Assembly (NCBI RefSeq): GCF_030216305.1
Contig: NZ_JASOKT010000005.1
Span: forward strand, 34,111 to 98,110
Source of the DNA: Actinotignum timonense
GTDB lineage: Bacteria > Actinomycetota > Actinomycetes > Actinomycetales > Actinomycetaceae
DNA length: 64,000 nt
Direction: 5' to 3'
In this document: positions 26,052 to 35,704 of the stretch, in pieces
Position numbering within the stretch: position 1 is the stretch's first letter
Layout of the letters: every line of letters starts with the position of its first letter
Position numbers and translations under genes: made by a program
Notes under the pieces: generated by a model
The model's database searches: none
What the model was told of the DNA's origin: nothing
The model's input: only the letters and a program-made list of their open reading frames with translations

Positions 26052-26759
26052 ATGGATCGTCCTCAGCTCACAGCTCGCCAGGCAGAGATACTGGACGTTG
26101 TTATTAACGGGATCGTCACCCACCGCGTCCCCCCAACGGTGCGGGAAATTGGTGAGGAAGTAGGAATGTCTTCCCCTTCCTCGGTGAAATACCAGCTCGA
26201 TGCACTGGAAGAAAAGGGCTATATCTCACGTAACCCACGCCGGCCACGCATGATTGAACTCACGGAAGCGGGGCTCGCCCATGCCCGTAGTTCTCGCAGC
26301 GATTCGGCATGGGAAAGCACACTACTCCCCGTGGGTGAACCCGCTCAGAGAAGCCTGGAATCCGATGTGCCGGTTGATATTAGCGAGGCGATCAATGTTC
26401 CCGTTGTCGGGAAGATCGCGGCTGGGGCTCCAATTCTGGCCGAAGAACTCATAGAAGATGTTTTTCCGCTCCCGCGCCAATTGACTGGAACCGGTGAGCT
26501 TTTCACGCTAAAAGTGCAGGGCGAATCAATGATTGATGCCGCGATTTGCGATGGGGACTGGGTGGTGGTGCGCCGCCAGCCCACCGCGGAAAACGGGGAA
26601 ATTGTTGCCGCCATGATCGATGGCGAAGCCACGGTCAAAGTCCTCCAACGCCGCGATGGCCACGTCACGCTACTCCCGTGCAACCCCGCCTACTCCCCCA
26701 TTCCCGCCGATGATAGCGAAGTGCTCGGCCGCGTCGTCATGGTACTGCGCACCCTCTAA
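26052..26759 (+). CDS. lexA: SOS repressor LexA
   Basis: Repressor-protease (235 aa) of the DNA damage response. The winged helix DNA-binding domain covers about residues 1–68 (LTARQAEILDVV, PTVREIGEEVGMSSPSSV). The self-cleavage site is Ala124-Gly125 in AAGAPIL. The catalytic Ser159 is in QGESM and Lys196 in ATVKV. ATG 26052 is preferred over GTG 26046 because GGGAG sits five bases before it. Activated RecA, encoded 7 kb away, triggers cleavage. Confidence 0.97.
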   Translation: MDRPQLTARQAEILDVVINGIVTHRVPPTVREIGEEVGMSSPSSVKYQLDALEEKGYISRNPRRPRMIELTEAGLAHARSSRSDSAWESTLLPVGEPAQRSLESDVPVDISEAINVPVVGKIAAGAPILAEELIEDVFPLPRQLTGTGELFTLKVQGESMIDAAICDGDWVVVRRQPTAENGEIVAAMIDGEATVKVLQRRDGHVTLLPCNPAYSPIPADDSEVLGRVVMVLRTL

Positions 26760-26903
26760 GCAACCTCGGGCGGAGCCGGCTGAGCGCTAAGTCCCAGGGT
26801 TGAGCTGCCTCCGGGCTGAGGCCCCGGGCCCAGCCATTGCCACGCCCACACTTGTGGCAGGTCAGCCTCCCGCCGCGAGGCGGCGTCGTCGTACTACTTC
26901 CCG

Positions 26904-28844
26904 TTACCCAAGCTGTTCCGCGAGCCGGCCCAGGGCCGCACGCACCACGGCACCGTCGGCCGTACCCCACATACGCGGAAGGGAGGCACGCAAGAACCCG
27001 CCGTAACGCGCCGTCACAAGCCGCGGATCCAGAATCGCCACCACGCCCCGATCAGCCTCACTGCGGATCAGGCGCCCGGCCCCCTGCGCCAGCAGCAAAG
27101 CAGCATGCGCGGCAGAAACATCCATGAAGCCGTTAAATCCACGCTCGTTAGCCCGCCGCGAACGTGCCTGCACCAATGCGTCATTGGGGCGCGGGAAGGG
27201 AATCCGATCAATCGTCACCAGGCGGCACGTCAGGCCGGGCACATCCACGCCCTGCCACAGCGAAAGCGTGCCAAAAAGCGAGGCATGCGGATCCGCCGCG
27301 AAATCCTTAACAAGCGTGGGCAACTGGTCTTCGCCCTGCACGAAAATCGGCAGGTCAAGGTGATCACGAGCGAAAGCCGCGGCCTCATTCGCGGCCTTAC
27401 GGGAAGTGAAAAGGCACAGCGCCCCGCCCCGGGAAGCCTCAATTAACTCCACGAGTTCGCGCAGGGTTTCCTCCCCGTACCCATCCTTTCCCGGCACGGG
27501 CAGGTGGCGCGCAATATAGAGAATGCCCTGCTGGTGGTAGGTAAAAGGAGAGCCGACGTCGATTCCCCGCCACGGCCCCTGGCTCGGATACGAAAAACCA
27601 ATCTGCCGAGCGGCCAGGTCAAAACGCCCGCCAATAGCGAGCGTGGCGGAGGTGAGAATCGCGGGGCGCGCCTCGAAAAGAGTATCCGCCAGCGGCGCGG
27701 ACACGTCGAGAGGCGCCGCGCACAAGCTCGACCGCCCCTCCAGATCACGGGATACCCACACGACGAGAGAGCCGTTCGCCACCTCGTCACTGACCATCGC
27801 ACTCACCATATCGACGCAGGTAGAAAGCCGGTGGCGCACCACCGCTTTCGTTGCGGCATCCGATTCGGTACTACCGGGCAGAGCTGCGACGTCGTTCTCC
27901 ACCAGCTGCAATTCACGCAATAGCAACATAAGAGCGTCCTGCAGGGGCGCCGGAAGGGAAGTGAGGCGACCTTCCTCCAGCTCATCAAGAATATCGACGA
28001 CGCCGTTACGGGCCCGTTCGATCCCATCAGCCAAGATTTTTTCGCGGCGCAGTAGGCGCGCCAATCCCGTGATCTCGCCGTGGGAGAGCGCGAAGGTGAG
28101 TTGGCTGGTGACCCGGTCAGCCAGATCATGGGCTTCGTCCACGACGAAAGCATCCACGTCGGGGAGCACCGGGGTGCCCGAGCTATGCACGCCCAACATC
28201 GCATGATTGGTAATGACGATATCCGCTTCGGCGGCCTCGGTGCGGGCGCGCACCGGGAAGCACACCTCGCGCAGCGGGCACTTGACGCCCACGCATTCGG
28301 GTTTACTCAAGGAGACTTGGCGCCAGGCACGCTCCGAGACACCGGGAACAAGATCATCACGGTCCCCGGTCTCGGTTTCCGCGGCCCATTCGCGCAAGCG
28401 CATCACTTCTTCGCCGGTTGCGCTGGCGCCGTATTCCCCTTCGGCGCGGCTGACCAGGGCATCATCCTCCGGGTAGCCGCCGTGGACTTTACGCAAACAT
28501 ACGTAATTATTCCAGCCTTTGAGCAGGGCAATATGCGGTTCGTGGCCGGTTACGGCGCTGACGGCCCGCGCCACCCGCGGCGCGTCCTGCCCCACGATCT
28601 GGCGCTGCAAGGCGAGGGTGGCGGTGGAAACGGCCGCGCGCTGGCCGGTGCGCACCGACCATTCCATGAGCGGGACCAGGTAGCCGATAGATTTCCCGGT
28701 GCCCGTCCCGGCCTGAATCAGCAGGTGGGAGGAGTCCTCCAGCGCGGTGGCGGTCTCCTCGACCATGCGATTCTGCCCTTCGCGGACCGCTCCCCCGAGA
28801 TCCGCGACCACCAGCTCGAGGATCTCGGTTAGTTCTTTCCTCAT
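26904..28844 (-). CDS. DinG/XPD-like ATP-dependent DNA helicase
   Basis: Superfamily 2 iron-sulphur helicase (646 aa) of the DinG/YoaA type, thought to act on R-loops, G4 or damaged DNA. Walker A is AGTGTGKSIGY at about 43–52 and the DEAH box is VVDEAHDLADR. Four cysteines that would hold a 4Fe-4S cluster are at about 115, 183, 188 and 194. The C-terminal motor domain has TSATLA, GTLSLWQGVDVPG and QGAGRLIR. The ATG overlaps the hflX stop (ATGA), so it is translated from the hflX transcript. It converges on lexA but has no LexA box of its own. Confidence 0.92.
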   Translation of the reverse strand: MRKELTEILELVVADLGGAVREGQNRMVEETATALEDSSHLLIQAGTGTGKSIGYLVPLMEWSVRTGQRAAVSTATLALQRQIVGQDAPRVARAVSAVTGHEPHIALLKGWNNYVCLRKVHGGYPEDDALVSRAEGEYGASATGEEVMRLREWAAETETGDRDDLVPGVSERAWRQVSLSKPECVGVKCPLREVCFPVRARTEAAEADIVITNHAMLGVHSSGTPVLPDVDAFVVDEAHDLADRVTSQLTFALSHGEITGLARLLRREKILADGIERARNGVVDILDELEEGRLTSLPAPLQDALMLLLRELQLVENDVAALPGSTESDAATKAVVRHRLSTCVDMVSAMVSDEVANGSLVVWVSRDLEGRSSLCAAPLDVSAPLADTLFEARPAILTSATLAIGGRFDLAARQIGFSYPSQGPWRGIDVGSPFTYHQQGILYIARHLPVPGKDGYGEETLRELVELIEASRGGALCLFTSRKAANEAAAFARDHLDLPIFVQGEDQLPTLVKDFAADPHASLFGTLSLWQGVDVPGLTCRLVTIDRIPFPRPNDALVQARSRRANERGFNGFMDVSAAHAALLLAQGAGRLIRSEADRGVVAILDPRLVTARYGGFLRASLPRMWGTADGAVVRAALGRLAEQLG

Positions 28845-30346
28845 GCCCGCATCCTGGTGGGCACGTCTGTTTGGGCACCCCAGCGGGCCTCAATCTGGCC
28901 CGCAATATTTGCCCGCACCCGCGCGTGGATGCGAGTTCCGGTGGGCAGATACTCAAGTTCTTCCAGGAGTTCCCCCTCTTCCAGGATCCGTGAAACAAGA
29001 TCACCGCGCTCGAAGGGAATGACCGCGTCGATTTCAATATTCGGGTGGGGCAGTTCTTCTTCGATGCGCGCGAGGAGCTCATCAATACCCGCCCCGGTGT
29101 GGGAAGACACCGCGATAGCGGACGGGTAACGGGAACGCAGCGCGGTCAGATCGACCGGAGCGGCAATATCGGCTTTGGAGAGCACAATAATCTCCGGGAT
29201 ATCGCGGGCCCCGGGCACATCCGCAAGCACCTCGTGCACGGCGGTGACCTGCGCGACCGGATCCGCATTGGAGGCATCCACGACGTGGAGGAGGACATCC
29301 GCCCCGTCCACTTCCTCAAGGGTGGAGCGGAAAGCTTCCACCAGCTGGGTGGGCAGATTCCGCACGAATCCCACGGTATCCGAGAGCGTGAATTCGCGAC
29401 CTTCCGGGGTGATGGCTTTGCGGACCGTCGGATCAAGAGTGGCAAAAAGCGCGTTTTCCACCAGAACATTCGCACCGGTGAGCCGGTTGAGCAGCGAGGA
29501 TTTCCCAGCGTTGGTGTAGCCAACCACCACCACGGAGGGAATCCCGGTACGGCGCCGTTCGGCACGCCGAGTGGAACGGGCCGGTGCCATCTTTTTGATA
29601 TCGCGGCGAAGCTTTGCCATGCGTTGGCGGATGCGGCGTCGATCCAATTCGAGCTGGGTTTCACCCGGGCCGCGCGATCCAATGCCGGCACCACCAGCCA
29701 CCTGCCCGCCGGCCTGCCGCGACATCGATTCACCCCAACCGCGCAGGCGCGGGAGGAGATATTCGAGCTGCGCGAGCTCGACCTGGGCTTTGCCTTCTTT
29801 CGATTGGGCATGCCGCGCAAAAATATCGAGGATGAGCGCGGTGCGGTCGATTACTTTAACATTGACGATATCTTCGAGGGCGCGCCGCTGGGAGGGCGCG
29901 AGCTCGGTATCGACAATGACAGTATCGGCTTCCTGGGCTTCGACCATCGCAGCGAGTTCGCGGGCCTTGCCGGCGCCCAGGTAGGTGGCGCGGTCGGGTA
30001 GCGCGCGGCGCTGGATAACCCCGGCCAGTACCGTTGAGCCGGCGGTATCGGCTAATGCGGCAAGCTCGCGCAGGGATTCTTCGGCGCGGGGGCGGTCCTC
30101 AGAAAAGACTCCCACGAGGATGACTCTTTCGAGGCGAACCTGGCGGTATTCAACATCGATGCCTTGTTCGCGTTCGATACCGCGCGCCAGGCCTTCCACT
30201 TCCTGAAGGCCGGTGTGGTCACGGTGGATGCTATCGGTATTGGCCTGCCAGGCGGTATCGGCTTGGAGTACCGTGCCGCGGCGGGTGGAGATATCGACAT
30301 CACCGACGTGGTGCTTGTGTTCATGTACTTCGTTGCTAATGGCCAC
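28841..30346 (-). CDS. hflX: Ribosome-associated GTPase HflX
   Basis: Heat-shock GTPase (501 aa) that binds the 50S subunit and splits or rescues stalled ribosomes; in mycobacteria it affects macrolide resistance. The N-terminal HflX domain (about 75–265) contains GSRGPGETQLE. The G domain has the P-loop GYTNAGKSSLLN at about 277, SDTVGFVRNLP as G3, and VLSKADI as G4. The C-terminal domain follows. The first 70 residues are a charged, His/Asp-rich extension. The GTG start has AAAGGAG. Confidence 0.95.
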   Translation of the reverse strand: MAISNEVHEHKHHVGDVDISTRRGTVLQADTAWQANTDSIHRDHTGLQEVEGLARGIEREQGIDVEYRQVRLERVILVGVFSEDRPRAEESLRELAALADTAGSTVLAGVIQRRALPDRATYLGAGKARELAAMVEAQEADTVIVDTELAPSQRRALEDIVNVKVIDRTALILDIFARHAQSKEGKAQVELAQLEYLLPRLRGWGESMSRQAGGQVAGGAGIGSRGPGETQLELDRRRIRQRMAKLRRDIKKMAPARSTRRAERRRTGIPSVVVVGYTNAGKSSLLNRLTGANVLVENALFATLDPTVRKAITPEGREFTLSDTVGFVRNLPTQLVEAFRSTLEEVDGADVLLHVVDASNADPVAQVTAVHEVLADVPGARDIPEIIVLSKADIAAPVDLTALRSRYPSAIAVSSHTGAGIDELLARIEEELPHPNIEIDAVIPFERGDLVSRILEEGELLEELEYLPTGTRIHARVRANIAGQIEARWGAQTDVPTRMRA

Positions 30347-30485
30347 GTTCTCCTTTGTATTCGCTTTTATTTTCTCACGTTGCGCCGGAGTTTCCTACCG
30401 GGAAGTGGCACGCGTGCTTCAGGTATGTGCGCGGGATTTTTCGCGAGAGTTTGCGCGAGAGTTTCCGCGCCGCTGCACGCTCCTT

Positions 30486-30491
30486 TAAGCT
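30486..30491 (+). promoter_or_regulatory. TAAGCT -10 box of a leaderless start
   Basis: TAAGCT ends six bases before the ATG at 30498 with no ribosome binding site between. Confidence 0.6.
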
Positions 30492-30497
30492 GGTGTT

Positions 30498-31097
30498 ATG
30501 ACTTCGCACTACTTTTCAGAGCATCCGGATACCGCGAGTAATGCGCGCACCCTCGAGGTAACGATCCGCGGACGGGACTATTCCGTTACGGTCGACGACG
30601 GCGTCTTTTCCGGCGGTGGCCTCGATAAAGGCACCGCAGTGCTCTTACGAAAAGTGCCCGAGCCGGAGCTGGAGCCGGGCGATATCGCGGTGGATCTCGG
30701 GTGTGGCTGGGGGCCGATCACCTTGGCTTTGGCCGCCGAGGCACCTCAGATTATCGCGGTGGATGTGAATGAGCGGGCGCGCGAATTGACCCGTATGAAT
30801 CTTGAGGCAAACGGCCTGCATGGTGAGGTGTTGGCTCCGGATGAGGCTCTGGAACGCTTGGGTGAGAAGTCGATTCGGTTGCTGTGGTCAAATCCTCCTA
30901 TCCGTATCGGGAAAGCTGCCCTGCATGAGCTGCTCACCACGTGGTTGGGCCGTCTGAGTGATGACGGGGAAGCGTATCTGGTTGTACAGAAGAATCTGGG
31001 TGCTGATTCCCTTGCTTCCTGGCTGGTAAACGAGGGGTATCAGTGCGAGAAGATTGGTTCCTCTAAGGGATTCCGGGTCTTGTACGTACGCCGGTAG
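30498..31097 (+). CDS. RsmC-like class I methyltransferase
   Basis: SAM-dependent methyltransferase (199 aa) resembling the catalytic domain of 16S rRNA m2G1207 methyltransferase RsmC. The SAM loop is DLGCGWG (66–72), and the catalytic NPPIRIGK is at 132–139, which is characteristic of N2-guanine methyltransferases. It has only the C-terminal half of E. coli RsmC, the form usual in actinobacteria. It is divergent from hflX and probably leaderless. Target position is inferred from family. Confidence 0.88.
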   Translation: MTSHYFSEHPDTASNARTLEVTIRGRDYSVTVDDGVFSGGGLDKGTAVLLRKVPEPELEPGDIAVDLGCGWGPITLALAAEAPQIIAVDVNERARELTRMNLEANGLHGEVLAPDEALERLGEKSIRLLWSNPPIRIGKAALHELLTTWLGRLSDDGEAYLVVQKNLGADSLASWLVNEGYQCEKIGSSKGFRVLYVRR

Positions 31098-31164
31098 TGA
31101 TACGGGAGCTAACTCGATACTGACGGAAGCGCTCCTTCGGTAACCGCCGCGCCGTTCCTCGGAC

Positions 31165-32079
31165 TCACCGAGTGAGTTTCGTGAGGATGCGCGCGGCTAG
31201 CTGGGCTGGCGTGTCCGTACCTGCGTCCAGCCAGGTGATGCGGGGATCGGCCCGGAACCACGAGCGTTGCCGGCGCGCGAGCTTTCGGGTGGCGATACGG
31301 ATCTCTTCGGTTCCTTCAGCGAGGCCAAGAGTGCCGTCCAGGATGGCCATGGCTTGGGGGTAGCCGGTTGCCCGTGATGCGGTGGGCGCTTCCCGCAAGC
31401 CTCGGCGTAGCAAGCCGGCGGTTTCTTCCAGGAGCCCCTCCCGCATCATCTCATCAACCCGCTCGTTAATAGCGGCGTGAAGATCGGCTGATTCCCGGTG
31501 GATCGCGAAGATATGCACATCCTGGTAGTGGGAGGTATGGCGCGGAAAACTCGGGGTATAGGGCTTTCCCGTCAGTCGAATAACTTCCACGGCACGAATG
31601 ACGCGGCGTTCATTACGCGTATCGATGGTGGCGTATGCCTGCGGATCGCGTTCCTCTAACTCCCGCAGGAGCCGGGGATAATCACAGCGAGCTTCCTCCG
31701 TAATCGCGGCGCGCAACCCGGGATCAGTTCCAGGGAACTGCAATTCATCAAGAAGCGCAGATACATAGAGCCCCGAACCTCCCACCACCAGCGGAATTTT
31801 CCCCGCCGTGGTGATAGCAGCGAGATCCTGCCGGGCATGCTTCTGGTAGGCCGCAACCGAAGCTTCTTCCGCGATATCCAACTCATCAATCTGATGGTGG
31901 CGAATTCCGCGCCGCTGGGAAACCGGAAGCTTGGCGGTACCAATATCTAAGCCGCGGTAGAGCTGCATGGCATCGGCGGAGATGATCTCCACTTTTTGCG
32001 ACCCGCCCAGAAGCTCCGCCAGCTCCAGCGAGACGGATGTTTTTCCGCTTGCGGTGGGGCCCACCACTGCAATAATCAC
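31165..32079 (-). CDS. miaA: tRNA dimethylallyltransferase MiaA
   Basis: Adds a dimethylallyl group to N6 of A37 in tRNAs reading UNN codons (304 aa). The P-loop is GPTASGKTSVS, followed by ISADAMQLYRGLDIGTAK and VVGGSGLYVSALL. The catalytic/substrate region contains RNERRVIRAVEV. The GTG start overlaps the recX stop (GTGA), so miaA is the last gene of the recA–recX–miaA unit. Confidence 0.96.
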   Translation of the reverse strand: MIIAVVGPTASGKTSVSLELAELLGGSQKVEIISADAMQLYRGLDIGTAKLPVSQRRGIRHHQIDELDIAEEASVAAYQKHARQDLAAITTAGKIPLVVGGSGLYVSALLDELQFPGTDPGLRAAITEEARCDYPRLLRELEERDPQAYATIDTRNERRVIRAVEVIRLTGKPYTPSFPRHTSHYQDVHIFAIHRESADLHAAINERVDEMMREGLLEETAGLLRRGLREAPTASRATGYPQAMAILDGTLGLAEGTEEIRIATRKLARRQRSWFRADPRITWLDAGTDTPAQLAARILTKLTR

Positions 32080-32813
32080 CCGGCCACCGCCTCATCTGCC
32101 GCGTAACCGTACTGATCATCATCAGTTTGCTCCGCGGCGAGTTCTTCCGCGGCGCACTCCTCAGCGACGCACTCCTCCGCGGCGCGTTCTTCTAGGAGCA
32201 CCGCGCGGGCTTGGCGGAGCGCCTGGGCGCATTGTTCGGCCGTGAAGCCGCGCCGAGCCAGCATGGCGTAGGTGCGTTGGGCGAGCGTTTCCGGTTTCCC
32301 GGAGGCGCTGCGTAGCTTCTTGAGAGCAAGCTCCACCGCCGAATCGAGTTCCGCTTCCGGTTCGATATCAGCAAGTACTTCCTCGATGATGCTCGCGTCT
32401 ACGCCTTTACGGCGCAGCTCCGCTGCGATGGCGCGCCGGGAGGCATTCTTATCACGCCGGCGAGCCACTGTGAGCGTGCGCGCAAACTTGGCATCGTCAA
32501 TATAGCCGGCCGTCTCGAATTCGTGGAGTACCCGCTCAGCCACGGCTTCCGGCACCTGGCGGGTGTGGAGCGCCTGGCTGAGTTGATAGCGGGAACGATC
32601 CATCATGCCGAGCTGGCGATAAACAATATCCCGAGCCCGGTGCAGGTGTTCCTCTTCACTCAAGGACTCGAGGTCAGGCCCTCTCCGAGCGCCGCGCCCA
32701 TCTCTACTAGCACCGCGCTGTGAACGGCCGCCGCGACGCACGTAACTAGCGCCGCATGATCGACCGCCGCCGGTATCGGTATCGGTATCCGAGTAGTGTG
32801 CCACCCCGACCAC
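32076..32813 (-). CDS. recX: RecA regulator RecX
   Basis: Modulator that binds RecA filaments and inhibits or limits recombinase activity (245 aa). The alpha-helical RecX core (about 50–200) has the repeats ARDIVYRQLGMMDRS, GYIDDAKFAR and AAELRRKGVD. The N-terminus is a 45-residue basic Arg/Gly-rich extension, and the C-terminus is a tail of near-repeated AAEEC units, so the protein is longer than the usual 150–190 residues. The GTG start follows the recA stop by four bases. Confidence 0.92.
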   Translation of the reverse strand: MVGVAHYSDTDTDTGGGRSCGASYVRRGGRSQRGASRDGRGARRGPDLESLSEEEHLHRARDIVYRQLGMMDRSRYQLSQALHTRQVPEAVAERVLHEFETAGYIDDAKFARTLTVARRRDKNASRRAIAAELRRKGVDASIIEEVLADIEPEAELDSAVELALKKLRSASGKPETLAQRTYAMLARRGFTAEQCAQALRQARAVLLEERAAEECVAEECAAEELAAEQTDDDQYGYAADEAVAG

Positions 32814-32817
32814 CTAC

Positions 32818-33990
32818 TTAGAAATCAACGGTTTCCGCGGCGTTACCAGTGCTTTTCGCGGATGCGGCTTGCTTAGCACCGCCAGCTCCTGCGGTAGCGC
32901 TATCTGCTCCGGCCTTAGCTTCAGTTTCGCTTGCTTCAGCTTCCTCCGGGTCTTCCCGCAGGCCGGCCTTGCGGAGAATTTTATCCTCAATTTCATCACG
33001 CAAATCCGGATTATCCATGAGGAATTGGCGGGCCTTTTCTTTACCCTGGCCTAATTGGTCACTCTCATACGTGAACCAGGCACCGGCCTTGCGGATGATA
33101 TTCAGTTCCACACCAACATCGAGGAGGCTTCCCTCCCGGGAAATCCCCTCACCGTAGATGAGGTCAAATTCTGCCTGCTTGAAAGGCGGTGCCATCTTGT
33201 TCTTGACGATCTTGACACGGCAGCGGTTCCCCACGGGTTCACTACCGTTTTTAAGGGTCTCAATGCGCCGCACGTCCATACGGACGGAGGCGTAGAACTT
33301 GAGGGCTTTTCCACCGGTGGTGGTTTCCGGGTTACCGAACATAACTCCGATTTTTTCACGCAGCTGGTTAATGAAAATGGCGGTGGTGCCCGAGGCGGAG
33401 AGCGCACCGGTCATTTTCCGCAGCGCTTGGCTCATGAGGCGTGCCTGCAAGCCAACGTGGGAATCACCCATATCGCCTTCAATTTCGGCCTTGGGAACGA
33501 GGGCTGCCACGGAGTCGATGACGATGATGTCAATCGCGCCGGAGCGAATGAGCATATCGGCAATTTCCAAGCCCTGTTCTCCGGTATCCGGCTGGGAGAC
33601 AATCAGCGAATCGGTATCAACGCCCAGAGCCCGCGCGTAGATTGGGTCAAGCGCGTGTTCCGCGTCGATAAACGCGGCGATCCCGCCATTGCGCTGCGCG
33701 CTAGCAACAGCGTGGAGCGCAACCGTGGTTTTACCCGACGATTCCGGACCGTAAATTTCCACCACGCGCCCGCGCGGCAAGCCACCAATGCCAAGGGCAA
33801 TATCCAGAGCAATAGATCCGGTAGGAATGACTTCCACCCGCGGACGGACATGGTCACCCAGCCGCATCACGGAGCCCTTACCGAATTGCTTATCAATTTG
33901 CGCCAGAGCGGTATCAATTGCTTGTTTGCGATCATCCACTGCGGGGCGCCCGACCGTTTTGGTGCGGGCACTAGCTTTAGCTGCGGCCAT
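32818..33990 (-). CDS. recA: Recombinase RecA
   Basis: ATP-dependent strand-exchange protein and SOS co-protease (390 aa). Walker A is GPESSGKTT at 81–88, the Walker B region is [12 protein letters not shown], the L1/L2 DNA-binding loops lie near [12 protein letters not shown] and [16 protein letters not shown], and the ATP-sensing INQLREKIG is present. The C-terminal tail of about 45 residues is acidic, then Ala/Gly-rich. AAGGATG precedes the ATG. A LexA box sits in the promoter 160 bp upstream. No intein was seen. Confidence 0.99.
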   Translation of the reverse strand: MAAAKASARTKTVGRPAVDDRKQAIDTALAQIDKQFGKGSVMRLGDHVRPRVEVIPTGSIALDIALGIGGLPRGRVVEIYGPESSGKTTVALHAVASAQRNGGIAAFIDAEHALDPIYARALGVDTDSLIVSQPDTGEQGLEIADMLIRSGAIDIIVIDSVAALVPKAEIEGDMGDSHVGLQARLMSQALRKMTGALSASGTTAIFINQLREKIGVMFGNPETTTGGKALKFYASVRMDVRRIETLKNGSEPVGNRCRVKIVKNKMAPPFKQAEFDLIYGEGISREGSLLDVGVELNIIRKAGAWFTYESDQLGQGKEKARQFLMDNPDLRDEIEDKILRKAGLREDPEEAEASETEAKAGADSATAGAGGAKQAASAKSTGNAAETVDF

Positions 33991-34106
33991 ATCCCATCCT
34001 TACTCACGTTTCCTACAGATCAGGCCTAGGCGAGACACTCCCTCTCCGAGAGGCTCGAGATCACTGTATATCCGGCCTACGACATACTTAGGCGCCGCGA
34101 AACTCC

Positions 34107-34115
34107 TGTGGATAA
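34107..34115 (-). promoter_or_regulatory. Perfect DnaA-box sequence in the recA leader
   Basis: TTATCCACA on the minus strand is identical to the strongest DnaA-box consensus. A single copy may be coincidence; DnaA binding here is speculative. Confidence 0.25.
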
Positions 34116-34141
34116 CGCTGACGCCTGAGGATCTGTGGACT

Positions 34142-34170
34142 ATTCTAATACGAACGGTTGTTCGGTACCG
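34142..34170 (-). promoter_or_regulatory. recA promoter with LexA box in the spacer
   Basis: On the minus strand a TAGAAT -10 box (34147–34142) is preceded by a perfect LexA box CGAAC-N4-GTTCG (34151–34164). The box lies inside the 17 bp between the -10 and the weak -35 position, the ideal site for repression. The transcript leader is about 145 nt. Confidence 0.85.
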
Positions 34171-34206
34171 CATGGAGGCGGTGTGTCACCCACTGCATTC
34201 GCGCAG

Positions 34207-34443
34207 CTACTCGCGGGCCGCGAAATCTTCCGGGGTGAGCCGGTGGAGGTAATGGTAGTAATCCGGAAATCCCATCGTCTCGCACACGGCATCCCAGATC
34301 CGCTGCGGATCTTCCCCGGCTTCGAGGGCTTGAGCCGGGCTACGGTCACCCAGAGCGGATAGAACGAGATCTTGGGCTGCGCTTCTCCCGCGCCCGTGCG
34401 GGAAAGCACGATCAATATTGAGCCAGAATTCAGATTCACGCAC
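34207..34443 (-). CDS. DUF3046 protein
   Basis: Small actinobacterial protein (78 aa) encoded just upstream of recA in many members of the class. The start VRESEFWLNIDRAF, then DLVLSALGDRSPAQALEAG and WDAVCETMGFP match the DUF3046 pattern. The GTG start at 34443 gives the family N-terminus; the longer open frame has no similarity. Function is unknown. It lies between clgR and the recA promoter. Confidence 0.88.
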   Translation of the reverse strand: MRESEFWLNIDRAFPHGRGRSAAQDLVLSALGDRSPAQALEAGEDPQRIWDAVCETMGFPDYYHYLHRLTPEDFAARE

Positions 34444-34559
34444 CGGTGCTTTGCATTCCTTTATTGGTGTGGGGCTTCGATTAGGGCGCCTGGTGAGAAG
34501 CGTTCGACACAGCATAACGGCGCGTATCAAGGGATACTGAAGCTAGTGAGCTAGCTCCG

Positions 34560-34587
34560 AGCGCTCCCGCTTCGCGAGCGGGGCGCT
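34560..34587 (-). terminator. Hairpin after clgR
   Basis: A GC-rich inverted repeat (AGCGCTCCCGCT / AGCGGGGCGCT with one bulged base) lies 38 bp after the clgR stop. It lacks a T tract, so it is a structure of uncertain termination strength. Confidence 0.35.
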
Positions 34588-34624
34588 ACCTTGACCGCGC
34601 CGTTTGCGACGTGGTGTATAGGGA

Positions 34625-35005
34625 TTACTTCGTAGTGGAAAGTTCCCCGCGCATGAGTTCTGCCGGGCTTTCCGGTACGCGCAGGTGGGCCGGGATGCGA
34701 CCTTCAACCAGGTCAATCCGATCAGCAACCAAGCGCAGCACGTGACTCATGGGCACGTTGAGCGCCCGGCAGATCGAGGCGAGGAGTTCCGAGGAAGCTT
34801 CTTTCTGACCGCGTTCGACTTCGGAGAGGTATCCGAGGGAAACACGTGCATCGGAGGAAACTTCCCGCAGGGTACGCCCTTGCCGCTGCCGGTAGGCCCG
34901 CAAAACCTCGCCAATCTCTTCGCGAAGGAGAGCGGGTTGGCGCTGTTCAGGACGCACTACGAAATCATTCTTCCGGGTTACGCCGGTACGGGTATCAATT
35001 GTCAT
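34625..35005 (-). CDS. clgR: XRE-family regulator ClgR
   Basis: Helix-turn-helix activator (126 aa) that in related actinobacteria induces clp protease and DNA-repair genes and is itself degraded by Clp. The DNA-binding domain is at about 28–90 ([36 protein letters not shown]). The position between cinA and DUF3046–recA is typical for ClgR. The ATG at 35005 has GAGG seven bases upstream. An upstream TTG frame is not preferred. Confidence 0.88.
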   Translation of the reverse strand: MTIDTRTGVTRKNDFVVRPEQRQPALLREEIGEVLRAYRQRQGRTLREVSSDARVSLGYLSEVERGQKEASSELLASICRALNVPMSHVLRLVADRIDLVEGRIPAHLRVPESPAELMRGELSTTK

Positions 35006-35161
35006 CACTAACCTCAACGCCTACTTCCTGTTTTTATTCCCCACAGAGCGAAACATCTTCATCGCCTCCGGTGCCAGGCTCGTGGCACGAGGCCATCAAA
35101 AGGTTCCACAAATATTAAGCCAGGCGAATCTGAAGATTTACTGGGAGCGAACAGGAGTTAG

Positions 35162-35704
35162 TCAGGACACAGCCGACTCGGCGCACTGATCGGTTGCGCC
35201 GTCGTGCAAAAACGCGGCAAGAAGTTCGACGGCGCCGCGCACCGCCCCGCTCCGTACGTCGCTACGGCCCCCGGCAATATGGAGCTCGCGCGCCATATGC
35301 GCCCCGCTCCGCGTGCTCACCGCGATCCACACGGTTCCCGCCGGGTGTCCATCATGCGGGCCGGGCCCGGCTACCCCGGTGGTGGCCATGCCGATATCCG
35401 CTCCGGCGACGTCGCATACGCCACGGGCCATCTGGAGCGCAACTTCCCAGTCCACCGGCCCGTGGCTGGCTAAACGCTCGCTGGACACTCCGAGGATGCT
35501 GGCTTTGAGGTCGGTGGCATAGCTGACCACTCCCCCGCGCAGCACCGCGGAAACTCCGGGAATGGTGACGAATTGTGCAGTGAGCAGCCCGCCGGTGAGG
35601 GATTCTGCGCAGGCGAGACTGAGGCCGCGTTCGTGCAAGTTCCTCACGCAAGTTTCCGTGAGCGCGGCGAGGTCCGCGACGCCACCTGGCTGCGCCGTCG
35701 TCAT
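35162..35704 (-). CDS. cinA: CinA-like nicotinamide-nucleotide amidohydrolase (PncC)
   Basis: Single-domain protein (180 aa) corresponding to the C-terminal domain of CinA, which deamidates NMN to NaMN in the pyridine nucleotide cycle. The family pattern ACAESLTGGLLTAQF is at about 32–46, and VVSYATDLK, TTGVAGPGPHDGHPAGTVWIA and SDVRSGAV follow. It lacks the N-terminal COG1058 domain of full-length CinA, as is common in this class. The ATG overlaps the pgsA stop (ATGA). Confidence 0.93.
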   Translation of the reverse strand: MTTAQPGGVADLAALTETCVRNLHERGLSLACAESLTGGLLTAQFVTIPGVSAVLRGGVVSYATDLKASILGVSSERLASHGPVDWEVALQMARGVCDVAGADIGMATTGVAGPGPHDGHPAGTVWIAVSTRSGAHMARELHIAGGRSDVRSGAVRGAVELLAAFLHDGATDQCAESAVS

